From assembly GCA_036874045.1 (NCBI GenBank), contig CM072335.1, positions 9,444,001 through 9,508,000 of the forward strand: 64,000 nucleotides of DNA. The letters run 5' to 3'. This document shows positions 51,075 through 64,000 of the stretch, piece by piece. Below the pieces are notes generated by a model. It was given only the letters and a program-made list of their open reading frames with translations. It searched no databases and was not told the origin of the DNA. The first letter of the stretch is position 1, and each line of letters starts with the position of its first letter. The stretch comes from Cymodocea nodosa. Lineage: Eukaryota > Streptophyta > Magnoliopsida > Alismatales > Cymodoceaceae. The position numbers and the translations under genes were made by a program.

Positions 51075-54000
51075 CGTTTAATATCCGTTGTGTCGTGGTG
51101 TTTTTTTAAGAGAGTAGTAATCATTGCAAATGAGTTGAAATAATTGGATCTTTATTTACAAACTTTAAATAATCCAATTTAACTTGTTTCTATTGGGAAT
51201 TACCAAAGTTTTCGATATTTAAGTAATGACAAATTCAAAAATATCGGTGCGATCATAACAACACAAAAGCACTCGATCTCATCAAAACTCCAAATTTAAA
51301 TGTGTTTGGGCGAGATTAGTACTAAGGTGGTTGACCTCTTGGGAATTCCTTGTGTTGCACTCCTTTTTGCATCATGGTAGGATGGCCTTTTTGTAAATCA
51401 AACTGTCACTAAGAGATGACCCTATTATTGTTAATGGCTTCCAAAATTAATGTCATATATTGAATGACATCATCATCAAAATGTGCCATTATAACGGTGG
51501 TTGATATCGAAATAGTTGTATTCTCTTACTAAAATTTTGTAATATCTTAACTTACAACAATTAGAGTACCATGAAATGAGAAACGTTTAATATCCGTTGT
51601 GTCTTGCTGTTTTTTTAGGAGAGTTGTAATTATTGCAAATGAGTTGAAATAATTGGATCTTTATTTACAAACTTTAAATGATCCAAGTCAACTAGTTTCT
51701 AGTGTGAATTATCATAGTTTTCGATCTTTCTATAATGACAAATTTAAAAATGTGGGTGCGACCATACCAACAGAAAAGTACTAGATCTCATTAGAACTCA
51801 AAAGTTAAATGTGTTTGGACGAGACTAATACTAAGATGGGTGACCTCTTGGCAAGTCCATGTGTTGCACTCTTTTTTGCATCATGGTAGGATGGCCTTTT
51901 TGTTTATCAAATTGTCACTAAGAGACGACCCTATTATTTATAATGGCTTCCAAAATTAATGTCATATATTGAATGACATCATGATCAAAATGTGCCATTA
52001 TAACAGTGGTTGATATCGAAATGGTTGTATTCTCTTACTAAAATTTTGAAACATCTTCACTTACAACAATCAGAGTACCATGAAATGAGAAACGTTTAAT
52101 ATCCGTTGTGTCGTGGTGTTTTTTTAAGAGAGTTGTAATCATTGCAAATGAGTTGAAATAATTGGATCTTTATTTACAAACTTTAAATAATCCAATTTAA
52201 CTTGTTTCTGTTGTGAATTACCAATGTTTTCGATCTTTAAGTAATGACAAATTCAAAAATTTCGGTGCGATCATAACAACACAAAAGCACTCGATCTCAT
52301 CAAAACTACAAAGTTAAAAGTGTTTGGGCGAGAGTAGTACTAAGATGGTTCACCTCTTGGGAATTCCTTGTGTTGCACTTCTTTTTGCATCATGATAGGA
52401 TGGTCTTTTTGTAAATCAAACTGTCATTAAGAGACGACCCAATTATTGATAACGATTTACAAAATTAATGTCATATATTGAATGACATCATCATCAAAAT
52501 GTGCCATTATAACGGTTGTTGATATCGAAAGGGTTGTATTCTCTTACCAATATTTTGTAACATCTTAATTTACCAAAATCAGTGTACCATGAAATGAGAA
52601 ACGTTTCATAACCGTGGTGTCGTGCCATTTTTTAATGACAGTTGTAATCGTTGCAAATGAGTTGAAATAATTTGATCTTTATTTACAAACTTTAAATAAT
52701 CCAATTCAACTAGTTTCTAGTGTGAATTATCATAGTTTTCGATCTTTCTGTAATGACAAATTTATAATTGTGGGTGCGACCAAACCAACACAAAAGCACT
52801 AGACCTCACCAGAACTCCAAAGTTAAATGTGTTTGGGCGAGAGAAGTACTAAGAGGGTTGACCTCTTCGGAATTCCTTGTGTTGCACTCCTTTTTGCATC
52901 ATGGTAGGATGGTCTTTTTGTAAATCAAACTGTCAGTAAGAGACGACCCTATTATTGATAACAGTTTCCAAAATTAATGTCATATATTGAATGACAACAT
53001 CCTCAAAATGTGTCATTCTAACGTTGTTTGATATCGAAAGGGTTGTATTCTCTTTCCAAAATTTTGTAACATCTTAATTTACCACAATCAGCGTACCATG
53101 AAATGAGAAATGTTTAATATCTGTTGTGTCGTGCTGTTTTTTTAAGAGAATTGTAATCATTGCAAATGAGTTAAAATAATTGGATCTTTATTTACAAACT
53201 TTAAATAATCCAATTTAACTTGTTTCTTTTGTGAATTACCAAAGTTTTCGATCTTTAAATAATGACAAATTCAAAAATATCGGTGCATTCATAACTTCAC
53301 AAAAGCACTGGATCTTATCAAAACTCCAAATTTAAATGTGTTTGGGCGAGAGTTGTACTAAGATGGTTGACCTTTTCGGAATTCCTTGTGTTGCACTCCT
53401 TTTTTCATCATGGTAGGATGGCCTTTTTGTAAATCAAACTGTCACTAAGAGACGACACTATTAATGATAACGATTTCAAAAATTAATGTCATATATTGAA
53501 TGACATCATCATCAAAATGTGCCATTATAACGGTGGTTGATATCGAAAGGGTTCTATTCTCTTACTAAAATTTTGTAACATCTTAACTTACAACAATCAG
53601 AGTACCATGAAATAAGAAACGTTTAATATCTTTTGTGTCGTGCTGTTTTTTTAAGAGAGTTGTAATCATTGGAAATGAGTTGAAATAATTCGAGGTTTAT
53701 TAACAAACTTTAAAGAATCTAATTCAACTAGTTTCTATTGTGAATTACCAAAGTTTTCGATCTTTCAGTAATTGCAAATTTATAATTTTGGGTGTGATCA
53801 TACCAACACGAAAGCATTGGATCTTATTAAAACTCTAAAGTGAAATGTGTTTGGGCGAGAGTAGTACTAAGATGGGTGACCTCTTGGGAAGTCCTTGTGT
53901 TGCATTCTTTTTTGCATCATGGTAGGATGGTCTTTTTTTATATCAAAATGTCACTAAGAGACGACCCTATTATTGATAATGGCTTCCAAAATTAATGTCA

Positions 54001-56274
54001 TATATTGAATGACATTATGATCAAAATGTGCCATTATAACGGTGGTTGATATCGAAAGGGTTGTATTCTCATAATAAAATTTTGTAACATATTAACTTAC
54101 AACAATCAGAGTACCATAAAATGAGAAACGTTTAATATCCGTTGAGTCTTACTATTTTTTTAGGAGAGTTGTAATTATTGCAAATGAGTTGAAATAATTG
54201 GGTCTTTATTTATAAACTTTAAATAATCCAATTCAACTTGTTTCTAGTGTGAACTATCATAGTTTTCGATGTTTCTGTAATGACAAATTTATAAATGTGT
54301 GTGCGACCATACCAACACAAAAGTACTGGATCTCATCAAAACTCCAAAGTTAAATGGGTTTGGGCGAGAGTAGTACTAAGATGGGTGACCTCTTGGGAAG
54401 TCCTTTTGTTGTAGTTTTTTTTGCATCATGGTAGGATGGTCTTTTTGTATATCAAACTGTCACTAAGAGACGACCCTATTATTGATAATGGCTTCCAAAA
54501 TTAATGTCATATATTGAATGACATCATGATCAAAATGTTCAATTATAATGGTGGTTGATATCGAAAGGGTTGTATTCTATTACTAACATTTAGTAACATC
54601 TTCACTTACAACAATCAGAGTAGCATGAAATGAGAAACGTTTAATATCTGTTGTGTCGTGCTATTTTTTTAAGAGTGTTGTAATCATTTCAAATGAGTTG
54701 AAATAATTGATCTTTATTTTCAAACTTTAAATAATCCAATTTAACTTGTTTATATTGTGAATTACCATAGTTTTTGATCTTTAAGTAATGACAAATTCAA
54801 AAATATCGGTGCGATCATAACAACACAAAAGCACTGGATCTCATCAGAACTCCAAAGTTAATTGTGTTTGGGCGAGAGTAGTACTAAGATGGTTGACCTC
54901 TTGGGAATTCCTTGTGTTGCACACCTTTTTGAATCATGGTAGGATGGTCTTTTTGTAAATCAAAGTGTCACTAAGAGACAACCCTATTTTTGATAACGGT
55001 TTCCATAATTAAGGTCATATATAGAATGACATCATCATGAAAATGTTCCATTCTAACGGTGTTTGATATCGAAAGGGTTGTATTCTTTTACCAAAATTTT
55101 GTAACATCTTAACGTACCACAATCAGCGTACCATGAAATGAGAAACGTTTAATATCCGTGGTGTCGTGAAGTTTTTTTAAGGGAGTTTTAATCATTGCAA
55201 ATGAGTTGAAATAATTGGATCTTTTTTTACAAACTTTAAATAATCCAATTCAACTAGTTTCTAGTGTGAATTATCATAGTATTCGATCTTTCTGTAATGA
55301 CAAATTTATAATTGTGGGTGCGACCATACCAACACAAAAGCATTGGATCTCATCAGAACTCCAAAGTTAAATGTGTTTAGGCGAGAGTAGTACTAAGATG
55401 GTTGACCTCTTGGGAATTCCTTGCGTTGCTCTCCTTTTTGCGTCATGGTAGGTTCATCTTTTTGTAAATCAAACTGTCACTAAGAGACGACCCTATTATT
55501 GATAACGGTTTCCAAAATTAACGTCATATATTGAATGACATCATCATCAAAATGTGTCATTCTAACGTTGTTTGATATCGAAAGGGTTGTATTCTCTTAC
55601 CATATTTTGTAACATCTTAATTTACCACAATTAGCGTACCATGAATTGAGAAACGTTTCATAACCGTGGTGTCATGCCGTTTTTTTATGAGAGTTGTAAT
55701 CGTTGCAAATTAGTTGAAATAATTGCATCTTTATTTAAAAACTTTAAATAATCCAATTCAACTAGTTTCTAGTGTGAATTATCATAGTTTTCGATCTTTC
55801 TGTAACGACAAATTTATAAATGTGGGTGCGACCATACCAACAGAAAAGTATTGGATCTCATCAGAACTCTAAAGTTAAATGTGTTTCAGCGAGAGTACTA
55901 CTAAGACGGGTGACCTCTTGGGAAGTCTTCGTGTTGTACTCTTTTTTGCATCATGGTAGGATTGTCTTTTTTTATATCAAACTGTCACTAAGAGACAACC
56001 CTATTATTGATAATGGCTTCCAAAATGACGTCATATATTGAATGACATCATGATCAAAATGTGTCATTATAACGGTGGTTGATATCGAAAGGATTGTATT
56101 CTCTTACTAAAATTTTGTAACATCCTAACTTACAACAATCAAGGTACCATGAAATGTGAAACGTTTAATATCTGTTGTGTCGTGCTATTTTTTTAAGAGA
56201 GTTGTAATCATTGCAAATGAGTAGAAATAATTGGATCTTTATTTACAAACTTTAAATAATCCAATTCAACTAGT

Positions 56275-58200
56275 CTCTATTATGAATTACCAATGTTTTC
56301 GATCTTTGAGTAACGACAAATACAAAAATGTGGGTGCGATCATACCAACACAAAAGTATTGGATCTCATTAGAACTTCAAAGTTAAATGTATTTGAGCGA
56401 GAGTAGTACTAAGATGGGTGACCTTTTGGGATGTTCTCGTGTTGCACTCCTTTTTCCATCATGGTAGGATGGTCTTTTTGTAAATCAAACTATCGCTAAG
56501 AGACGACCCTATTATTGATAACGGTTTCCAAAATTAATATCATATATTGAATGACATCATGATAAAAATGTGTCATTCTAACAGTATTTGATATCGAAAG
56601 GGTTGTATTCTCTTACCAAAATTTTGTAATATCATAACTTACAACAATCAACGTACCATGAAATGAGAAACGTTTAATATCCAAGGTGTCGTGGTGTTTT
56701 TTTAAGAGAGTTGTAATCATGGAAAATGAGTTGAAATAATTGGATCTTTATTTAAAAACTTTAAATAATCCAATTCAACTAGTTTCTAGTGTGAATTACC
56801 TTAGTTTTCGATCATTCAGTAATGACAACTTTAAAAATGTGGGTGCGATCCTACCAACACATAAGCATTGCATCCCATCAGAACTCCAAAGTTAAAGGTG
56901 TTTAGGCGAGAGTAGTATTGAGATGTGTGACTTCTTGGGAAGTCCTTTTGTTGCACTGCTTTTTGCATCATGGTAGGATGGTATTTTTGTAAATCAAACT
57001 GTTACTAAGAGACGACCCTACTGCTGATAATGGTTTTCAAAATTAATGTCATATATTGAATGACATCATAATCAAAATGTGTCATTATAACGGTGGTAGA
57101 TATCGAAAGGGTTGTATTCTCTTACTAAAATTTTGTAACATCTTAACTTACAACAATGACAGTACCATGAAGTGAGAAACGTTTAATATCCATTGTGTCG
57201 TGATGTTTTTTTAAGAGAGTTGTAATCCTTGCAAATGAGTTGAAAAAATTGGATCTTTATTTACAAACTTTAAATAATCCAATTCAACTAATTTCTATTG
57301 TGAATTACCAAAGTTTTCGATCTTTCAATAATGACAAATCTAAAAATGTTGGTGCGATCATCCCAACACAAAAGCACTAGATTTCATAAGAACTCCAAAG
57401 TTAAATGTGTTTAGACGAGAGTAGTACTAAGAAGGGTGACCTCTTGGGAAGTCCTTGTGCTGCACTCTTTTTTGCATCATGGTAGGGTGGTCTTTTTGTA
57501 AATCAAATTGTCAATAAGAGACGACCCTGTTATTGATAACGGTTTCCAAAATTAATGTCATATATTGAATGACATCTTGATCAAAATGTGTCATTCTAAC
57601 GGTGTTTGATATTGAAAGGGTTGTATTCTCTTACCAAAATTTTGTAACATCTTAACTTACAACAATCAGCGTATCATGAAAGGAGAAACGTTTAATATCC
57701 GTGGTATCCTGCTATTTTTTTAAGAGAGTTGTAATCATTGCAAATGAGTTGAAATAACTACATCTTTATTTACAAACTTTAAACAATCCAATTTAACTTG
57801 TTTCTAGTGTGAATTACATTAGTTTTCAACCTTTCAGTAATGACAAATTTAAGAATGTCGGTGCGATCATACCAACACAAAAGCACAACATCCCAGCAAA
57901 ACTCCAAAGTTAAATGTGTTTGGGTGAGAGTAGAACTAAGATGGATGACCTCTTGGGAAGTCCTTGTGTTGCACTCCTTTTTGCATCTTGGTTGGATGGT
58001 CTTTTTGTAAATGAAACTGTCACTAAGGGACGGCCTTATCATTGATAACGGTTTCCAAAATTAATGTCATATATTGAATGACATCATGATCAAAAGGTGC
58101 CATTCTAATGGTGTTTGATATCGAAAGGGTTGTATTCTCTTACTAAAATTTTGTAACATCTTAACTTACAACAATCAGAGTACCATGAAATGAGAAACGT
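56275..58200 (+). repeat. Older satellite block duplication, copy A
   Basis: Four units recur about 4322 bp to the right with shared rare variants: CAAATACAAAAATGTGGG, TAATATCATATATTG, CTACTGCTGATAATGG, AAGCACAACATCCCA and ATCAAAAGGTGCC. Copies differ by several percent, so this is older than the duplications to the left of the retroelement. Confidence 0.82.
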
Positions 58201-58487
58201 TTAATATCCGTTGTGTCTTGGTGTCTTTTTCAGAGAGTCGTAATCATTGCAAATGGGTTGAAATAATTGGATATTTATTTACAAACTTTAAATAATCCAA
58301 TTCAACTAGTTTCTAGTGTGAATTATCATAGTATTCGATCTTACTGTAATGACAAATATATAATTGTGGGTGTGACCATACCGACACAAAAGCACTCGAT
58401 CTCATCAGTACTCCAAAGTTAAATGTGTTTGGGCGAGAGTAGTACTACGATGGTTGACCTCTTGGGAATTCCTTGTGTTGCACTCCT

Positions 58488-59128
58488 TTCTGCATCATGG
58501 TAGGATGGTCTTTTCGTAAATCAAACTGTCACTAAGAGACGACCCTATTATTGATAACGGTTTCCAAAATTAATGTCATATATTGAATGACATCATCATC
58601 AAAATGTGCCATTCTAATGGTGTTTGATATCGAAAGGGTTGTATTCTCTTACCAATATTTTGCAACATCTTAATTTACCACAATCAGCGTACCATGAAAT
58701 GAGAAACATTTCATAACCGTGGTGTTGTGCCATTTTTTTATGAGAGTTGTAATCGTTGCAAATAAGTTGAAATAATTTGATCTTTATTTACAAACTTTAA
58801 ATAATCCAATTCAACTAGTTTCTAGTGTGAATTATCATAGTTTTCAATCTTTCTGTAATGACTAATTTATAAATGTTGATATCGAATGGGTTGTATTCTC
58901 TTACTAAATTTTTGTAACATCTTAACTTACAACAATTAGAGTACCATGAAATGAGAAACGTTTAATATCTGTTGTGTCGTGCTATTTTTTTCAGAGAGTT
59001 GTAATCATGGCAAATGAGTTGAAATAATTGGATCTATATTTACAAACTTTAAATAATCCAATTCAACTTTTTTCTATTGCGAATTACCAAAGTTTTCGAT
59101 CTTTAAGTAATGACAAATTCAAAACTGT
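58488..59128 (+). repeat. Right-array stretch with a unit that has lost its 5S-like block
   Basis: The spacing between blocks is 761 bp instead of 509. Near 58876 the sequence passes from the spacer before a block (ACTAATTTATAAATG) straight to the mid-spacer (TTGATATCGAATGGG), so one block and about 137 bp of spacer after it are absent. Confidence 0.8.
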
Positions 59129-60596
59129 CGGTGCGATCATAACAACACAAAAGCACTAGATCTCCTCAAAACTCCAAATCTAAATGTGTTTGCGCGAGAG
59201 TAGCACTAAGATGGTTGACCTCTTGGGAATTCCTTGTGTTGCACTCCTTTTTACATCATGGTAGGATGGCTTTTTTGTAAATCAAACTATCACTAAGAGA
59301 TGACCCTATTATTGATAACGGTTTCCAAAATTAATGTCATATATTTAATGACATCATGATCAAAATGTGCCATTCTAACGGTGTTTGAGATCGAAAGGGT
59401 TGTATTCTCTTACCAAAATTTTGTAACATCTTAACTTACCACAATCAGCGTACCATGAAATGAGAAACGTTTAATATCCATGGTGTCGTGCTGTTTTTTT
59501 AAGGGAGTTGTATTCGTTGCAGATGAGTTGAAATAATTACATCCTTTTTTACAAACTTTAAATAATCTAATTCAACAAGTTTCTAGTGTGAATTATCATA
59601 GTTTCAATCTTTCTATAATGACAAATTTAAATTTTTTGTTGAGACCATACCAAAACAAAAGCACTGGATCTCATCAAAACTCCCAAGTTAATTATGTCTA
59701 GGCGAGAATAGTACTATAATGGGTGACCCCTTGGGAAGTTCTTATGTTGCACTACTTTTTGCATCAAGGTAGTATGGTCTTTTTGTAAATCAAAATGTCA
59801 CTTAGAGAGGACCCTATTATTGATAATGGTTTCCAAAATTAATGTCATATATTGTATGACATCATGATCAAAATATGCCATTATAACGGTGGTTGATGTT
59901 GAAAGGGTTGTATTCTCTTACTAAAATTTTGTAACATCTTAACTTACAACAATTAGAGTACCATGAAATGAGAAACATTTAATATCCGTTGTGTCGTGCT
60001 GTTTTTTTAAGAGAGTTGTAATCATTGCAAATGAGTTGAAATAATTGGATCTTTATTTACAAACTTTAAATAATCCAATTCAACTAGTTTCTATTGTGAA
60101 TTACCAAAGTTTTCGATCTTTTAGTAATGACAAAAATAAAAATTTGTGTGCGACCATACCAACACAAAAGCACTGAAGCTCATGAGAACTCTAAAGATAA
60201 ATGTGTTTGGGCGAGAGTAGTACTAAGATGGGTGACCTCTTGGGAAGTCCTTGTGTTGCACTCCTTTTTGCATCATGGTTGGATGGTCTTTTTGTAAATC
60301 AAACTGTCAATGAGAGACGACCCTATTATTGATAATGGTTTCCAAAATTAATGTCATATATTGAATGACATCATGATCAAAATGTGCCATTATAACGGTT
60401 GTTGATATCGAAAGGGTTGTATTCTCCTACAAAAATTTTGTATCATCTTAACTTACAACAATTAGACTACCATGAAATGAGAAACATTTAATATACGTTG
60501 TGTCGTGCTGTTTTTTTAAGAGAGTTGTAATCATTGCAAATGAGATGAAATAATTGGATCTTTATTTACAAACTTTAAATAATCCAATTCAACTAG

Positions 60597-62523
60597 TTTC
60601 TATTATGAATTACCAATGTTTTCGTTCTTTCATTAACGACAAATACAAAAATGTGGGTGCGATCATACCAACACAAAAGTATTGGATCTCATTAGAACTT
60701 CAAAGTTATATGTATTTCAGCGAGAGTAGTACTAAGATGGGTGACCTTTTGGGATGTCCTCGTGTTGCACTCCTTTTTGCATCATGGTAGGATGGTCTTT
60801 TTGTAAATCAAACTATCGCTAAGAGACGACCCTATTATTGATAACGGTTTCCAAAATTAATATCATATATTGAATGACATCATGATCAAAATGTGTCATT
60901 CTAATGGTATTTAATATCGAAAGGGTTGTATTCTCTTACCAAAATTTTGTAATATCATAACTTACAACAATTAGTGTACCATGAAATGAGAAACGTTTAA
61001 TATCCATGGTGTCGTGGTGTTTTTTTAAGAGAGTTGTAATCATGGCAAATGAGTTGAAATAATTGGATCTTTATTTAAAAACTTCAAATAATCGAATTCA
61101 ACTAGTTTCTAGTGTGAATTACCATAGTTTTTGATCATTCAATAATGACAACTTTAAGAATGTGGGTGCGATCCTACCAACACATAAGCATTGCATCTCA
61201 TCATGACTCCAAAGTTAAAGGTGTTTAGGCGAGAGTAGTATTCAGATGGGTGACTTCTTGGGAAGTCCTTTTGTTGCATTGCTTTTTGCATCATGGTAGG
61301 ATGGTATTTTTGTAAATCAAACTATTACTAAGAGACGACCCTACTGCTGATAATGGTTTTCAAAATTAATGTCATATATTGAATGACATCATAATCAAAA
61401 TGTGTCATTATAACGGTGGTGGATATCGAAAGGGTTGTATTCTCTTAGTAAAATTTTGTAACATCTTAACTTACAACAATGACAGTACCATGAAGTGAGA
61501 AACGTTTAATATCCATTGTGTCGTGATGTTTTTTTAAGAGAGTTGTAATCATTGCAAATGAGTTGAAAAAATTGGATCTTTATTTACAAACTTTAAATAA
61601 TCCAATTCAACTAGTTTCTATTGTGAATTACCAAAGTTTTCGATCTTTCAATAATGACAAATTTAAAAGTGTTGGTGCGATCATCCCAACACAAAAGCAC
61701 TGGATTTCATCAAAACTCCAAAGTTAAATGTGTTTAGGCGAGAGTAGTACTAAGAAGGGTGACTTCTTGGGAAGTCCTTGTGCTGCACTCTTTTTTGCAT
61801 CATGGTAGGATGGTCTTTTTGTAAATCAAATTGTTAATAAGAGACGACCCTATTATTGATAATGGTTTCCAAAATTAATGTCATATATTGAATGACATCT
61901 TGATCAAAATGTGTCATTCTAACGGTGGTTGATATCGAAAGGGTTGTATTCTCTTACCAAAATTTTGTAACATCTTAACTTACAACAATCAGTGTATCAT
62001 GAAAGGAGAAACGTTTAATATCCGTGGTATCGTGTTGTTTTTTTAAGAGAGTTGTAATCATTGCAAATGAGTTGAAATAATTGCATCTTTATTTTCAAAC
62101 TTTAAATAATCCAATTCAACTAGTTTCTAGTGTGAATTACATTAGTTTTCGACCTTTCATAAATGACAAATTTAAGAATGTCAGTGCGATCATACCAACA
62201 CAAAAGCACAACATCCCATCAGAACTCCAAAGTTAAATGTGTTTGGGCGAGAGTAGAACTAAGATGGATGACCTCTTGGGAAGTCCTTGTGTTGCACTCC
62301 TTTTTGCATCTTGGTAGGATGGTCTTTTTATAAATCAAATTGTCACTAACGGACGGCCCTATCATTGATAACGGTTTCCAAAATTAATGTCATATATTGA
62401 ATGACATCATGATCAAAAGGTGCCATTCTAATGGTGTTTGATATCGAAAGGGTTGTATTCTCTTACTAAAATTTTTTAACATCTTAACTTACAACAATCA
62501 GAATACCATGAAATGAGAAACCT
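60597..62523 (+). repeat. Older satellite block duplication, copy B
   Basis: It matches copy A at an offset of 4321 to 4323 bp over its length, in the same order of variants. It covers the 5S-like blocks at 60655, 61164, 61673 and 62182. The edges are approximate. Confidence 0.82.
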
Positions 62524-64000
62524 TTAATATCCGTTGTGTCGTAATGTTTTTCAAAGATAGTTGTAATTATTGCAAATGAGTTGAAATAATTGCATCTTTA
62601 TTTAAAATCTTTAAATAATCCAATTCAACTAGTTTCTTGTGTGAATTACCATAGTTTTCGATCATTCAGTAATTACAAATTTAAGAATGTGGGTGCGATC
62701 CTACCAACTAAAAAGCACTACATCCCATCAGAACTCCAAAGTTAAATGTGTTTGGTCGAGAGTAGAACTAAGATGGATGACCTCTTGGGAAGTCCTTGTT
62801 TTGCACTCCTTTTTGCATCATGGTAAGATGGTCTATTTGTAAATCAAATTGTCACTAAGAGTCGACTCTATTATTGATAATGGTTTCCAAAATTAATGTC
62901 ATATATTGAATGACATCATGATCAAAATGTGTCATTCTAACGGTGTTTGATATCGAAAGGGTTTTATTCTCTTACCAAAATTTTGTAACATCTTAACTCA
63001 CAAACATCAGAGTACCATGAAATGACAAATGTTTAATATCTGTGGTGTCGTGCTGTTTTTTTAAGAGAGTTGTAATCATTGCAAATGAGTTGAAATAATT
63101 GGATCTTTATTTACAAACTTTAAATAATCCAATTCAACTAGTTTCTATTGCAAATTACCAAAGTTTTCGATCTTTCAGTAATGACAAATACAAAAATGTG
63201 GGTGCGATTATACCAACACGTAAGTTTTGGATCTCATCAGAAATTCAAAGTTAAATGTGTTTGAGCAAGTGTAGTATTAAGATGGGTGACCTTTTGGGAT
63301 GTCCTCGTGTCGCCCTCCTTTTTGCATCATGGTAGGATGGTCTTTTTGTAAATCAAACTGTCACTAAGAGACGACCCTATTATCGATAACGGTTTCCAAA
63401 ATTAATGTCATATATTGAATGACATCATGATCAAAATGTGCCATTCTAACAGTGTTTGATATCGAAAGCGTTATATTCTCTCACCAAAATTTTGTAACAT
63501 CTTAACTTATAACAATTAGCGTACCTTGAAATGAGAAATGTTTAATATCCATGGTGTCGTGCTGTTTTTTTAAGAGAGTTGTAATCATTGCAAATGAGTT
63601 GAAATAATTTGATCTTTAGTTACAAACTTTAAATAATCCCATTCAACTAGTTTCTAGTGTGAATTAACATAGTTTTCGATCTTTCTATAATGACAAATTT
63701 AAAAATGTGGGTGCGACCATACCAACACAAAAGCATTGGATCTCATGAGAACTCCAAAGATAAATGTGTTTGGGCGAGAGTAGTACTAAGATGGGTGACC
63801 TCTTGGAAAGTCCTTGTGTTGCACTCCTTTTTGCATCATGGTAGGATGGACTTTTTGTAAATCAAACTATCACTAAGAGACGACCCTATTATTGATAATG
63901 GTTTCCAAAATTAATGTCCTATATTGAATGACATCATGATCAAAATGTGTCATTATAATGGTGGTTGATATCGAAAGGGTTGTATTCTCTTACTAAAATT

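Larger units (their letters stand above)
51075..64000 (+). repeat. 5S-derived satellite array, right subfamily, 509-bp unit
   Basis: 5S-like blocks start at 51245, 51754, 52263, 52772, 53281, 53790, 54299, 54807, 55316, 55824, 56332, 56841, 57350, 57859, 58368, 59129, 59637, 60146, 60655, 61164, 61673, 62182, 62691, 63200 and 63709. Apart from one gap the spacing is 508 or 509 bp throughout. Units are more diverged from each other than in the left arrays. Subfamily markers are GGGTGCGATCATACC at the block start, CAAACTGTCACTAAG after the block, and CAACTAGTTTCTA before it. No gene was seen in this stretch, and the array runs out of the window. Confidence 0.93.

Noticed and set aside
1-64000. 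CRISPR array or other short-spacer repeat system
   Set aside because: The repeat is a continuous 509-bp tandem unit without unique spacers, in plant DNA.
1-64000. Centromere call
   Set aside because: Higher-order structure and a length near three nucleosomes fit a centromere, but subtelomeric or interstitial heterochromatin fits equally. Sequence alone cannot decide.

Overview
The window is AT-rich plant nuclear DNA with no intact host gene. About 55 of the 64 kb is a tandem satellite with a 509-bp unit. Each unit carries a 120-bp block that I recognise as a decayed plant 5S ribosomal RNA gene, plus a 389-bp spacer. The block matches the remembered plant 5S consensus at roughly 100 of 120 bases, keeps its exact length, and differs mostly by C-to-T and G-to-A changes. 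An embedded Ty1/copia element of a plant type also points to a flowering plant, probably a eudicot. I cannot name the species.

Layout. (1) 1-27424: a higher-order array of a 3718-bp unit, seven whole copies plus a partial eighth. Copies differ by only a handful of bases each. One unit holds six full 5S-like blocks, one block clipped at its 3' end and one short fragment. (2) 27425-42075: the same satellite without that higher-order pattern. It is more diverged and carries several nested block duplications: 1017 bp, 2450 bp, and a chimeric copy of the 31.6-33.0 kb stretch that has lost exactly one 509-bp unit. (3) 42076-51074: a broken Ty1/copia-type LTR retroelement, probably of the Sirevirus/Maximus kind. 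It has gag-like, protease, integrase and early reverse transcriptase regions, a long 3' envelope-like or extra coding region, polypurine tracts and a probable 3' LTR remnant. (4) 51075-64000: a second subfamily of the 509-bp satellite, whose 5S-like blocks keep a more ancestral 5' end.

Nothing here looks like a working pathway. The interest lies in the satellite: a 5S gene unit taken over as satellite DNA, kept in register at 509 bp across diverged subfamilies, with nearly one hundred 5S-like blocks in view. The retroelement sits exactly where the two subfamilies meet, and its flanks do not fit a simple insertion. All the short open frames inside the satellite are chance translations of the repeat and are not annotated as genes.
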